Origin: Bradyrhizobium sp. NP1
GTDB lineage: Bacteria > Pseudomonadota > Alphaproteobacteria > Rhizobiales > Xanthobacteraceae
Assembly: GCF_030378205.1 (NCBI RefSeq)
Contig: NZ_CP127385.1
Span: 1,054,001-1,118,000, forward strand
Direction: 5' to 3'
Length of the DNA stretch: 64,000 nucleotides
Position 1 is the first letter of the stretch. Every line of letters begins with the position of its first letter. Position numbers and translations under genes: made by a program. The notes under the pieces were generated by a model. The model did not search any database. It worked only from the letters and a program-made list of their open reading frames with translations, and was not told the origin of the DNA. This document shows, one piece after another, positions 28,587 to 36,729 of this stretch.

Positions 28587-29837
28587 GTGGCAGCCAAAAA
28601 CCATGCCCAATGGCTTTCAGAGCCCAAATTGAAGGCCAATGAATGGGTGGATAGTCGTATCTATTCCGACCCGCAGATCTATGAGGAAGAGATCGAAAAG
28701 ATCTTCTCGAAGACCTGGATTCCCGTGTGCCACGAGTCCGAGCTGCCCAAGGCATACGACTTTCGAACCATGTCGATTGCGCGCGAGCCCGTGATCGTAT
28801 GTCGCGGTCCCGACAATGAAGTGCGCGCGTTTCTCAACGTCTGCCCGCATCGCGGCATGATCATCGAGCGCCGGCCGGCCGGCAGCTTCCTCGAGGGGCA
28901 GCCGTCAGGAAATCCCAAGCGCATGACCTGCATGTTCCATGCCTGGCAATACGACATGCGCGGCAACTGCGTCTACATCAGCCGCGAAAAGGAAGGCTTT
29001 CAGGATCGCTTGTGCAAGGAAGACGTCGGCCTGCGCCGGCTGCGCTGCGAAGTGAAGTTCGGCGGCTTCGTCTGGGTCAATCTTGACGACAATCCGAAGG
29101 TGTCTCTCGAGGATTGGGCCGCGCCTGCCTTTGGCTGCCTGCGCAAGACGCTGGACGCCGAGCCGCTGGAGGTTTTTCACTACCACAAGGCGATCGTGAA
29201 CGCGAACTACAAGCTCTGGCACGACACCAATTGCGAATTCTATCACGACTTCATGCATTACCATAACCGCGTCACCGGCTTTAACGACGCGTACTTCGCC
29301 CGCAAGAACGAATCGTTCGAGCACGGCCACATTGTCGTCGGCACATTCGAGGTCAATTACGAGAAGTACGAAGGCTTCGACAGCCGTGCGGCGCTCTCGT
29401 TCCCGCATCTGCCTCCCAATCAATGGTACATGATCGACATGTTCCCGGGCATGAACTTCAACCTGCGCGGTTCGGCACTGCGCTGCGACATCGTGACGCC
29501 GCTTGGTCCGGACAAGGTCATGATCGAATTCCGCGGCCTCGGGCTCAAGCGCGATACTTCGGAGGAGCGGCAGACCCGTATCAATCACCACAATTCGATC
29601 TGGGGGCCGTTCGGCCGCAATCTGCATGAAGATCTCATCGGCGTGCAGGGGCAGGGCACGACTATGCAGACCGGTTCGGAGCCGCGGCGAATTCTTCACG
29701 GTCGCCACGAGAACCAGACGATCCACGACGAGAACGGCATGCGGCACTATTACGAAGAGTGGGGCCGCTGGATGAATCGAATGCCGAACCATCCCGAACA
29801 ACCGTATGCCGAGGCTGTCTCGGTGGCGGCGGAGTAG
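28587..29837 (+). CDS. msmA: Methanesulfonate monooxygenase, hydroxylase large subunit
   Basis: A 416-residue Rieske non-heme-iron oxygenase alpha subunit, starting at GTG 28587 with AGGAG upstream. The Rieske ligands are Cys86, His88, Cys115 and His118. The spacer between the pairs is 26 residues, against 15-17 in ordinary ring-hydroxylating oxygenases. The C-x-H-x26-C-x2-H pattern is the described hallmark of MsmA. The mononuclear iron region reads CEFYHDFMHYH (Glu217, His220, His224, His226) rather than the usual D-x2-H-x4-H. The enzyme splits methanesulfonate with O2 and NADH to formaldehyde and sulfite. It is followed by the small subunit, a Rieske ferredoxin and a reductase in msmABCD order. 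Confidence 0.92.
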   Translation: MAAKNHAQWLSEPKLKANEWVDSRIYSDPQIYEEEIEKIFSKTWIPVCHESELPKAYDFRTMSIAREPVIVCRGPDNEVRAFLNVCPHRGMIIERRPAGSFLEGQPSGNPKRMTCMFHAWQYDMRGNCVYISREKEGFQDRLCKEDVGLRRLRCEVKFGGFVWVNLDDNPKVSLEDWAAPAFGCLRKTLDAEPLEVFHYHKAIVNANYKLWHDTNCEFYHDFMHYHNRVTGFNDAYFARKNESFEHGHIVVGTFEVNYEKYEGFDSRAALSFPHLPPNQWYMIDMFPGMNFNLRGSALRCDIVTPLGPDKVMIEFRGLGLKRDTSEERQTRINHHNSIWGPFGRNLHEDLIGVQGQGTTMQTGSEPRRILHGRHENQTIHDENGMRHYYEEWGRWMNRMPNHPEQPYAEAVSVAAE

Positions 29838-29939
29838 CTAACGAGACTTCCGCCCGGCCGGGTAGATGCCCTGGTCGGAAGCCGGCGCGCGGCCGCGCGC
29901 CTGCGCAGCTGTCAGGCTTTGACTCAATGGGGATTTGCT

Positions 29940-30422
29940 GTGGACGTATACGCTCTCGTTCGTGACGCCGTTTATCGGTCGAGCCTTCTGCTCGACCGGC
30001 AGGATTGGGACGGTTGGCTATCCCTTTGCGACGAAAAGTTTCAATATGCCATCCGTGCCTGGAGCCCGGAAATAAACAAGGACCTGACTTATCTCGCACA
30101 TGACCTGAAAGGTCTTGCGAGCATGATCAAGCTGCTGCCGAAGCATAATACCGATCATTCGCCTTTGACCCGGCACACGTCGCTCTACACCGTCGATGTC
30201 GATGAAGCGGCGCAGTCGGCCAAGGCGATCAGTTCCGTCGTCGTCTTTCAAAACCTCCTTGATGGTATCAACTCTCACATCGATGCTGGCGAGAGCCGCT
30301 TGTTCCTGGTCGGAAAGTATATCGACACCTTGAAGGTCGACGGTGGCAAGGCGAGCTTTCTCAGTCGCGAGGTGCGGATCGAAAATCGTCGGCTGGACAA
30401 GGGTTCGCACTGGCCGATTTGA
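29940..30422 (+). CDS. msmB: Methanesulfonate monooxygenase, hydroxylase small subunit
   Basis: A 160-residue beta subunit of the ring-hydroxylating-dioxygenase small-subunit fold, recognised from DAVYRSSLLLDRQDWDGWLSLC and the basic C-terminal REVRIENRRLDKG. The GTG at 29940 has GGGGA seven bases upstream and was preferred to TTG 29919. It carries no cofactor and should be structural, forming the hydroxylase oligomer with MsmA. It follows msmA by about 100 bases. Position and size fit msmB. Sequence alone would say only 'oxygenase beta subunit'. Confidence 0.85.
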   Translation: MDVYALVRDAVYRSSLLLDRQDWDGWLSLCDEKFQYAIRAWSPEINKDLTYLAHDLKGLASMIKLLPKHNTDHSPLTRHTSLYTVDVDEAAQSAKAISSVVVFQNLLDGINSHIDAGESRLFLVGKYIDTLKVDGGKASFLSREVRIENRRLDKGSHWPI

Positions 30423-30483
30423 TGGCGTTTGCCGGAGCGCGAAACGCTGCGCCGCGCCTATGCAAGGGTGAAAGAAGCTAGAG

Positions 30484-30846
30484 ATGACGTGGAAACGCAT
30501 ATGCGGGTCGGACGATGTTGCCGCGAATACGGTCAGGAAGTTTGACGTCGAGGGCATTCCGGTCCTCCTGGTCAATTACGGCGCCGGCTACCGCGCCATC
30601 CCGCCGGTCTGCCCGCATATGGAAGAGCCGCTGGAAGAATCCGGCGTCGTCGTGCGCTGCATCCTGACCTGCACCAAGCATCTGTGGGCCTGGAAACTCG
30701 ATACGCTCGAAATGCAGGGTGAGACTGAAAAGCCCCTCAAGGCCTACGAGCTCAAGCACGAGGATGGGTTGATCCTCGTCAATATCGAAGAGGAGTTGGT
30801 GTACGAATTCGAGACCGAGGATGACGACGACGACTTTTTCAAATAG
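30484..30846 (+). CDS. msmC: Methanesulfonate monooxygenase, Rieske ferredoxin
   Basis: A 120-residue small Rieske [2Fe-2S] protein. Ligands are Cys43/His45 in CPHMEEPL and Cys63/His66 in CTKHLWAW, with the ordinary 17-residue spacer, in contrast to MsmA. The C terminus is strikingly acidic (EFETEDDDDDFFK), likely a docking surface. It should shuttle electrons from the MsmD reductase to the hydroxylase. ATG 30484 follows msmB by 61 bases. Confidence 0.9.
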   Translation: MTWKRICGSDDVAANTVRKFDVEGIPVLLVNYGAGYRAIPPVCPHMEEPLEESGVVVRCILTCTKHLWAWKLDTLEMQGETEKPLKAYELKHEDGLILVNIEEELVYEFETEDDDDDFFK

Positions 30847-30877
30847 CTGCTCCAGCCATGCCCGTCCTCGGTAGCAG

Positions 30878-31909
30878 ATGAAGATAACAATCCAGAGCAA
30901 GAGCGGCGAAACGACTATCGATTGCGGAGATAGCGAGGCGATTCTACATGCCGGGCTTCGGCAGGGCATTGGTCTTCCCTATGAATGTGCGACCGGCACC
31001 TGCGGAACCTGCCGTGCGCGCGTAGCGGCGGGCGATGTCGAGGTGCGCTGGAAGGAGGCTCCCGGCGGCGCAAGGCTCAAGCCGGAAAAAGGCGACATCC
31101 TGATGTGTCAGACGATCGCGAGTTCAGATTGCGTCCTTAAGGTCCCGTCGGAAATCGGCGCGATGGACACGCCCCCCGCGCTGCGTCGCGGGATCATTCG
31201 CAATATTCGAAAAGTCACGAGGGACGTGGCCCGGTTCGATGTCGACCTTTCGGCACCGATGAGTTTCGAGGCCGGGCAATTCGTCGTTATCGATTGCCCC
31301 GACGTGACGGGGGGACGGGCCTATTCGATGGTCAACTTCGATACGGAGGTGCACCGGATAGAGCTGGTCGTCAAACGTAAGCCTGGCGGCCGCTTCACCG
31401 ACTGGCTATTCGACGGTCCGCAGGGCGATCCGGAAGTGGCCGTCTTCGGTCCACTTGGACGCGCAGTCTTTCGTCCGGGCGAGGGCAAGGACATCGTTAG
31501 CATTGCCGGTGGATCGGGGATCGCCGGAATCATGTCCATCCTCGAATGCGCAGTTCAGGCGGATTACTTCAGCGAGCACAAGGGCTCGGTATTTTTTGGC
31601 GTGCGGACGCTGCAGGATGCATTCTACCTTGAGACGCTCGCGCGGTACGTCGTCGATTCGCATGGGAATCTCGACGTCACGATCGCGCTGTCGGACGAAG
31701 CTGCGATGACACCATTTCACGCCGATTATCCATCACTGCGGCTTGAGAGCGGTTTCGTTCACGAGGTCGCCGGCAAGGCGATTGCCGACGGGGCCGGGGA
31801 CGCGATCGCCTTTGTCGCGGGGCCGCCGGTCATGGTCGACGGCGCGATCCGGCGGCTACTTGCTTGCGGCATGACGAGCCGGGACATTCGATATGACAAG
31901 TTCAGCTAG
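30878..31909 (+). CDS. msmD: Methanesulfonate monooxygenase, NADH:ferredoxin reductase
   Basis: A 343-residue three-domain reductase. It has an N-terminal plant-type [2Fe-2S] domain with Cys37, Cys42, Cys45 and Cys77 (ECATGTCGTCRA ... MCQT). An FAD-binding domain with GRAYSMVNF follows, then a NAD-binding domain with IAGGSGIAGIMSIL. It takes electrons from NADH and passes them to MsmC. The last 17 bases overlap the next gene. Domain order and length match oxygenase reductases of the MsmD/BenC type. Confidence 0.92.
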   Translation: MKITIQSKSGETTIDCGDSEAILHAGLRQGIGLPYECATGTCGTCRARVAAGDVEVRWKEAPGGARLKPEKGDILMCQTIASSDCVLKVPSEIGAMDTPPALRRGIIRNIRKVTRDVARFDVDLSAPMSFEAGQFVVIDCPDVTGGRAYSMVNFDTEVHRIELVVKRKPGGRFTDWLFDGPQGDPEVAVFGPLGRAVFRPGEGKDIVSIAGGSGIAGIMSILECAVQADYFSEHKGSVFFGVRTLQDAFYLETLARYVVDSHGNLDVTIALSDEAAMTPFHADYPSLRLESGFVHEVAGKAIADGAGDAIAFVAGPPVMVDGAIRRLLACGMTSRDIRYDKFS

Positions 31910-32693
31910 GACGGCCGCAAGACCGTTGATCGATTCCGCAGCATGGCAGTCGGTCCGGCCGCTCGATCTCGATGCGCTTGCGCGGGCGAGGGTGGAGACG
32001 ATCAATCTCCTGCAATGGCTGGCCAGGATCGAGAACAGCTATCTGCCGGCACGCTTGCTGGAAGAGCGCATTTGCCTCGAGTACCGGCCAGTCTCTGCAA
32101 CTTTCGTCACCAAGCCTTTCGACGGGAATCTGACCCTCGCACTTTATTTGCCGTCGCTGGAACTGCAGTTTCACAAGGACACCAAGGCGGTGCCACACGT
32201 CTTTGATCCCGAAGAACGCTCGCCGGCGGAGGTCGAGGCGTGGCTGCTGGTTGAACTGCTGCATCACGGTGTCGATCGCGCGAAGTTCTCGAAGAAATTG
32301 CCTCATCATGTCCCCGATCTGATGACCGGCGATGCCAACGATCACTCTCCGCAATCGTGCCAAAAGGGCCTGACGCAGCTGACGGCCTGGTTTCGGAAAG
32401 CCGCGGCGATCCTTGATGCGGCGGCCTGGAGGGAAGGCGATAAGCAAGCCTCCATCATCTGCCGGCCACAGACGCTCGCTCTTCGCGCGTCGCATGTCGA
32501 GTCCGGAGGGCTGGACGTCGGATTTACCCCGGGCGATGCCGAGAACCCGGAGCCATATTTTTATCGGGAGCATCCGGCAAAGAACGGAGCGGGAAGGGGG
32601 CGGGCACGATTGATCCTCACAGCGTCCGAAATGCTTGCCGCCAGCGATCCCGCCGCAATGGCATTTGCCTTCTTGACAACGGGAACGGCGTGA
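31893..32693 (+). CDS. Unknown protein coupled to msmD
   Basis: A 266-residue protein that I do not recognise. Its ATG lies inside the last codons of msmD (17-base overlap), so it is almost certainly co-translated with the oxygenase genes. It lacks a signal peptide, membrane helices or a cofactor motif that I can see. Noticeable features are a helical N-terminal half with an LLEERICLEYRPVSATFVTKPFDG segment and a His-rich LLHHGVDRAKFSKKLPHHVPD. The C terminus is Ala-rich. The HH pairs could bind metal, but this is speculation. A chaperone, assembly factor or accessory enzyme for MSA oxidation is plausible by position only. It ends convergent with lysR after 29 bases. Confidence 0.75.
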   Translation: MTSSARTAARPLIDSAAWQSVRPLDLDALARARVETINLLQWLARIENSYLPARLLEERICLEYRPVSATFVTKPFDGNLTLALYLPSLELQFHKDTKAVPHVFDPEERSPAEVEAWLLVELLHHGVDRAKFSKKLPHHVPDLMTGDANDHSPQSCQKGLTQLTAWFRKAAAILDAAAWREGDKQASIICRPQTLALRASHVESGGLDVGFTPGDAENPEPYFYREHPAKNGAGRGRARLILTASEMLAASDPAAMAFAFLTTGTA

Positions 32694-32722
32694 CGCCCGC
32701 AGGGTTCGGGCCGCGACGCAGG

Positions 32723-33697
32723 TCACGCCCTGGACTGTCGTGGTGTCGTCTCCGGTCGATCATAGATGCCATCGTGACTGCCTTCGAGGCGCTTACGCAA
32801 CTCGCCGGACTTGTTCATTTTGCGCACGACGGAAACGAATGCCGCCGCCATGGGCAGCATGATTTCTCCCTCGGTCCAGAACAAGCCGACCTCCTGACTG
32901 ACAATCGGGTCGACCAGAGGAAGCGCGCGCGTCCCGGGATGAAGCCCGGGTGCGTGGACGAAATGCGACGGGATGATCGTGCAGAGTTCGGTGAATTGAA
33001 CCTGGAACATCAAGTGCAAAATCGATTCGGATTCGACCCTTGCCTCTGGCGCGCACCCGATGCTGGCAAACACCTGATCGACAAACCGGCGTTCATGCAT
33101 CGAGGGACGCAGCATCGCCAATGGGTACTCTGCGGCCTCTTTCCACGTGATCGTTTTTCGATTCTGGTATCTTGCCGTATCAGGGACGAGAAGGCTCAAC
33201 TGCTCCCGGTAGACCGAGAGCGTGTTCTTGCGCCCGAGATCTGCCTTGTCGAGATACGTCATCGCGACGTCGAGCGTGAAATTGTTGAGTCCAAGCTTCA
33301 TCGCCTCGTTACCGATGAATTGAACGTCGACGCGCAGGCTGGGATATTTTTCCCGCAAGTCCTGCAGCAGAAACGGCAGCACCGGCGACATCGACGGCAT
33401 CACGCCCATGCGAAGATGCCCGGTGAGGTTCTGCTTCATGGTCTCGATCTCTTTGCGCATCGCGTCGCAGTGAGCGAGCACAGCGCGAGACCATATCGCA
33501 ACGCGGTCACCCTCTGCCGTCAGTCCCTGAAAGCGCTGGCCGCGACCGCGCAAGAAGATCGGTACACCGAGTTCGTATTCAAGCTGCCTTATCCCGCTGG
33601 AAAGACTCGGTTGCGTGACGTTGCAACGCTGGGCAGCGCGCCCGAAGTGACGTTCTTCTGCAACTGCAACCAGATAGCGAAACTGTCTAAGGAACAT
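32723..33697 (-). CDS. LysR-family transcriptional regulator of the island
   Basis: A 324-residue LysR regulator. The N-terminal winged helix-turn-helix reads HFGRAAQRCNVTQPSLSSGIRQLEYELG, and the effector domain starts near LRMGVMPSMSPVLPFLL. It is divergent from the TauE-type gene across a 151-base gap that contains a perfect 21-bp dyad (33778-33798), and convergent with the msm operon. It probably controls its own gene, tauE and onward, and perhaps msmABCD, in response to a substrate or intermediate. The effector is unknown. Confidence 0.9.
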   Translation of the reverse strand: MFLRQFRYLVAVAEERHFGRAAQRCNVTQPSLSSGIRQLEYELGVPIFLRGRGQRFQGLTAEGDRVAIWSRAVLAHCDAMRKEIETMKQNLTGHLRMGVMPSMSPVLPFLLQDLREKYPSLRVDVQFIGNEAMKLGLNNFTLDVAMTYLDKADLGRKNTLSVYREQLSLLVPDTARYQNRKTITWKEAAEYPLAMLRPSMHERRFVDQVFASIGCAPEARVESESILHLMFQVQFTELCTIIPSHFVHAPGLHPGTRALPLVDPIVSQEVGLFWTEGEIMLPMAAAFVSVVRKMNKSGELRKRLEGSHDGIYDRPETTPRQSRA

Positions 33698-33777
33698 TTC
33701 GACTCACTCAATGAGACGTCGGGACGTGAATCGAGATTAGCGGAAATTCAAAAATAAACGAGAAATCGTTGGAGTAT

Positions 33778-33798
33778 TGATTGTGCGATGCACAATCA
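33778..33798. promoter_or_regulatory. Perfect 21-bp dyad, probable LysR operator
   Basis: Arms TGATTGTGC and GCACAATCA are separated by GAT. The dyad contains the T-N11-A core expected of LysR boxes. An extra half-site TTGTGC follows at about 33801. It is 80 bases upstream of lysR and 50 bases upstream of the tauE-type start, an ideal place for shared divergent control. Confidence 0.75.
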
Positions 33799-33848
33799 GG
33801 TTGTGCTGGAATGATCGCGACGCGTTTCGTGCAAGGTGGGGGGCATCG

Positions 33849-34604
33849 TTGGGTATTCAAGAACTAATCTGGATCGTGCTTCTCGGGCTTACGTCCGGCT
33901 TGATGATTGGATGCATAGGAATTGGCGGTGTTATTCTCGTTCCTGCACTCGTTTTTTTTGCCGGCGTTCCAATTCAGGTCAGCATTCCGGCGGCGATGAT
34001 GGCGTACATCCCGGCAGGTCTGATCGCGACGGCGGTTTTTGCTCACAACAAGTCGATCCGGTGGGGCACGGCTGCATGGCTGTGCGCCGGTGCGACACCG
34101 ACGGCGTTTGCCGGGGCATGGGCCGTAAGCGTGATTAATCCTGTGTTGCTGGAAGCGTGCCTTGGTCTGCTCGCGGTTTCTTCGGGGCTCAACTCGCTGA
34201 GGGCGCAAGCCGCGACTGATGCAAAGGGGTATGCTGTTTCCAACGCTGTGCTTCTCCCCGTCGGAGCTCTGACCGGCTTCCTGTCATCCATCAGCGGCAC
34301 GGGGGGACCGCTGGTGCTGGTCCCGATCCTCATGTCAATGAGAGTACCGGTGCTCGTGGCCGTCGGACTCAGTCAAGTCATCCAGTTACCGGTTGCGATC
34401 GTGGCGACGCTCGGAAACTTTTTGTACGGACAACTCGATCTGCAGCTCGGCGGAACGCTCGGGTTGTCCCTGACTGTCGGATCCTGGTGCGGGGCGAAGC
34501 TTGCCCATGTTGCGCCGCGTGCAAGCTTGCGCTGGATCGTCTCGGCCGTGCTGGCTGTTGTAGGGGTTTTCATTCTTGGAAACGTGGTTTGGCGGCTGAT
34601 GTGA
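33849..34604 (+). CDS. TauE/SafE-family exporter, probable sulfite exporter
   Basis: A 251-residue polytopic membrane protein of the TauE/SafE family (old DUF81). There are about eight hydrophobic segments with a glycine-rich GLTSGLMIGCIGIGGVILVP repeat at the N terminus and a related SSISGTGGPLVLVPIL repeat in the second half. The TTG at 33849 has GGTGGGGGG just upstream. An in-frame TTG at 33777 would place the start inside the operator dyad and was rejected. TauE proteins export sulfite in taurine degraders. Here it would relieve sulfite released by MsmABCD and feed the periplasmic SoxC-like enzyme. Its stop overlaps the next start. Confidence 0.82.
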   Translation: MGIQELIWIVLLGLTSGLMIGCIGIGGVILVPALVFFAGVPIQVSIPAAMMAYIPAGLIATAVFAHNKSIRWGTAAWLCAGATPTAFAGAWAVSVINPVLLEACLGLLAVSSGLNSLRAQAATDAKGYAVSNAVLLPVGALTGFLSSISGTGGPLVLVPILMSMRVPVLVAVGLSQVIQLPVAIVATLGNFLYGQLDLQLGGTLGLSLTVGSWCGAKLAHVAPRASLRWIVSAVLAVVGVFILGNVVWRLM

Positions 34605-35629
34605 CGCTGGCGATGGCCCTGGAAGAATTTGAGCTGACATACGACTTTGGCGATCCCGTACTTGAGGCAATGATATGCCGAGCGGATTGCGCGCTTTTCG
34701 ATTTCTCGTTCTTGGAATGTGCGCGGATTACGGGCGATCGCGCCGGTGAAGTCGTAGAGACATTCACCGGAAGATCGATGGCTACGCTGCAGGAGGGGCG
34801 TATTTACTATGCCTTGCGCGTCCTTTCCGACGGTCGGGTGATTGCCGATTTGACCGTGTGGAAGACCGGGCCAAATTCCTTCGAGGTCATGAGCGGCCGC
34901 CGGGAAGACATTTCGGACCTGCTCTCTCGTTCCGGGCCGGAAGCCGTCGTCGTCGATTTGACGGCCGATAGAGCCGTTTTTGCGGTCCAGGGCCCGGGCT
35001 CGCTGCATGCACTGCGCAAGCTCGGCGATGTTGGCCGCGTGGGGCAGCTCCAGTATTTTGCTTTCGACCAGGCCTCACTCGCGGCCATTCCTTGCCGGAT
35101 CGGCCGGCTCGGATACACCGGAGAAGCCGGGTTCGAGATCATTGCAGGCCGTCGCCATGCGCACGATCTCTGGGATGCGCTGTCCCCCCACGTGCGACCT
35201 GCCGGGTTCGTTGCGGCCGATATCTTGCGCATCGAGGCAGGGTTTGTTCTGTTCAGCAACGAGTTTCGGTTGCCCGTCTCACCCGCGGAAATCGGCCTGG
35301 CAGGATTTGGCCGGCTCATCGATCCGCCGCCGCCTGAGATCAAGCTTGTTTCGTTCCTTGCCGACGCGGACATTCAGGGATGGCCCTGGCGGCCGCCGGC
35401 CGACCTGCGGCGGCCGTCTGCGCCGGGTGAGATTGCGATAACCTCAGCCTGCACGAGCGTCGTGGCTGGCGGCATTCTTGGCCTGGGCTACGTGCTTGCC
35501 GGCACCTTGCCGAGCAGCCCGCTGCACGATCCGGCGGGTATCTTCCGCAATATCCGTCTGACGTCCAAACCGCTCTATGACACCCAGAAGCGCCGTCCTC
35601 GCGCCCCATGGCCGGGCTCTGGCGGGTGA
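34601..35629 (+). CDS. GcvT-like folate-binding protein (aminomethyltransferase family)
   Basis: About 342 residues from GTG 34601, which overlaps the tauE-type stop (GTGA). ATG 34613 is an alternative. The N-terminal ICRADCALFDFSFLECARITGDRA, central VFAVQGPGSLHAL, LGYTGEAGFEI and ILRIEAGFVLFSNEF follow the GcvT/DmdA/YgfZ fold. That fold binds tetrahydrofolate and accepts a methyl or methylene group. No other glycine-cleavage genes are near, so it is not part of that system. Among folD, metF-like and folC genes it is a candidate for a folate-dependent C1 transfer or demethylase step. The C-terminal tail is basic and unlike the family. Confidence 0.75.
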   Translation: MTLAMALEEFELTYDFGDPVLEAMICRADCALFDFSFLECARITGDRAGEVVETFTGRSMATLQEGRIYYALRVLSDGRVIADLTVWKTGPNSFEVMSGRREDISDLLSRSGPEAVVVDLTADRAVFAVQGPGSLHALRKLGDVGRVGQLQYFAFDQASLAAIPCRIGRLGYTGEAGFEIIAGRRHAHDLWDALSPHVRPAGFVAADILRIEAGFVLFSNEFRLPVSPAEIGLAGFGRLIDPPPPEIKLVSFLADADIQGWPWRPPADLRRPSAPGEIAITSACTSVVAGGILGLGYVLAGTLPSSPLHDPAGIFRNIRLTSKPLYDTQKRRPRAPWPGSGG

Positions 35630-35645
35630 GTGCGAGCAAGGGGTC

Positions 35646-36718
35646 CATCATAGCCGAGGGCGAATATAAGATAGCTTGTGCATATTTGACGGAGGGTGTG
35701 CGGTAGCGCTCCATGGCGGTGCAACTGAAAGCGGGCTGAGCGGCGCAAAGCGCTGCCGGGTTGTTCACCACTCCCGAAACAGCCTCGTGATTGAGGGGAA
35801 GTGGGCTATGGCTGATGCACCGGCACGGAAAAAGGTCACCATCAACACATTGATGGCGAAGATGAAGAAGGGCGAGCCGATCACGCAGCTCGCCGCGTAT
35901 GATTATCGCACTGCGGTAGTCGCCGACCGCCTTGGCATGGACATCCTGTGCGTCTCGGATACCGGCGGCATGATCCTGTTCGGCCACAAGAGCACGGTCT
36001 CGGTGAGCTTCGACGAGGTCATGATGATGTCGAAGGCGATCGACCGCGGCTCGAAATACGGCCTGCGCATGGTGGACATGCCTTATTGGAGCTTCCACGT
36101 CTCGCCGGAGCAGGCGGTGGCCAATGCCGGCCGCTTTGTGCACGAAGCCAATGCCGAAGTGATGAAATGCGAAGGCAACAAGCATCACGCCAGGAATATC
36201 GAAGCGATCGTGCGCGCCGGGATCCCGGTACAGGGCCATATCGGCATCACGCCGATGCGGATGCCGCAGCTTGGCGGGTTTGTCGCGCAAGGCAAGACGG
36301 CCAGGCGAGCCAAGGAAATGGTCGAGGACGCCAGGGCGATGGTTGACGCCGGCTGCTTCTCGATCCTGTGCGAAGTGACGACGTCTGAGGTTGCCGAATA
36401 TCTGGCGCAGACGCTGCCGGTCCCGGTCATCAGCCTGGGCGCGGGAAACCGCGCGCACGGCGTGCACATCATCTCTTCGGACCTCTTCCATCTTTGGGAG
36501 GAGCATGTGCCGCGGCATTCGCGCATCTACACCGATCTGATTCCGATCATGGAAGACGTCATCTCCCGATACATGAGCGACGTTGTGAACCGCGCTTATC
36601 CGGCCGAGAAGGAAACGGTCTTCATGAACCCCGAAGAGTGTCTGCTCTTTGCACAGGAGATGAAGTGGGAACGTAAGGTCGACGAGCTGCGGTCAGCGAC
36701 CAAAAAAACCGCTTGATC
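35646..36718 (+). repeat. 1,073-bp duplication, copy 2 (upstream element plus panB-like gene)
   Basis: Same-orientation partner of 19355-20427. The first difference is at 36422. All seven substitutions lie in the last 297 bases and leave the protein unchanged. Direct repeats this long can recombine to delete or amplify the 16.3 kb between them, which holds fhs, folD, the importer, msmABCD, lysR, tauE and the gcvT-like gene. Confidence 0.95.
35808..36716 (+). CDS. panB: Divergent PanB-like protein, copy 2
   Basis: Encodes exactly the same 302 residues as copy 1 at 19517, with the same upstream 162 bases including the shared element. Here it stands 179 bases after the gcvT-like gene and 14 bases before 5-formyl-tetrahydrofolate cycloligase, so it may drive the downstream folate/sulfite genes. 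Conservation of protein with only synonymous differences indicates both copies have been functional. See copy 1 for residues that depart from ordinary PanB. Confidence 0.8.
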   Translation: MADAPARKKVTINTLMAKMKKGEPITQLAAYDYRTAVVADRLGMDILCVSDTGGMILFGHKSTVSVSFDEVMMMSKAIDRGSKYGLRMVDMPYWSFHVSPEQAVANAGRFVHEANAEVMKCEGNKHHARNIEAIVRAGIPVQGHIGITPMRMPQLGGFVAQGKTARRAKEMVEDARAMVDAGCFSILCEVTTSEVAEYLAQTLPVPVISLGAGNRAHGVHIISSDLFHLWEEHVPRHSRIYTDLIPIMEDVISRYMSDVVNRAYPAEKETVFMNPEECLLFAQEMKWERKVDELRSATKKTA

Positions 36719-36729
36719 AGAGGCGGTTC

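Noticed and set aside
33777..33848. Upstream TTG start for the TauE-type gene
   Set aside because: It would place the start in the operator dyad. TTG 33849 has a strong ribosome binding site and the family-like N terminus.
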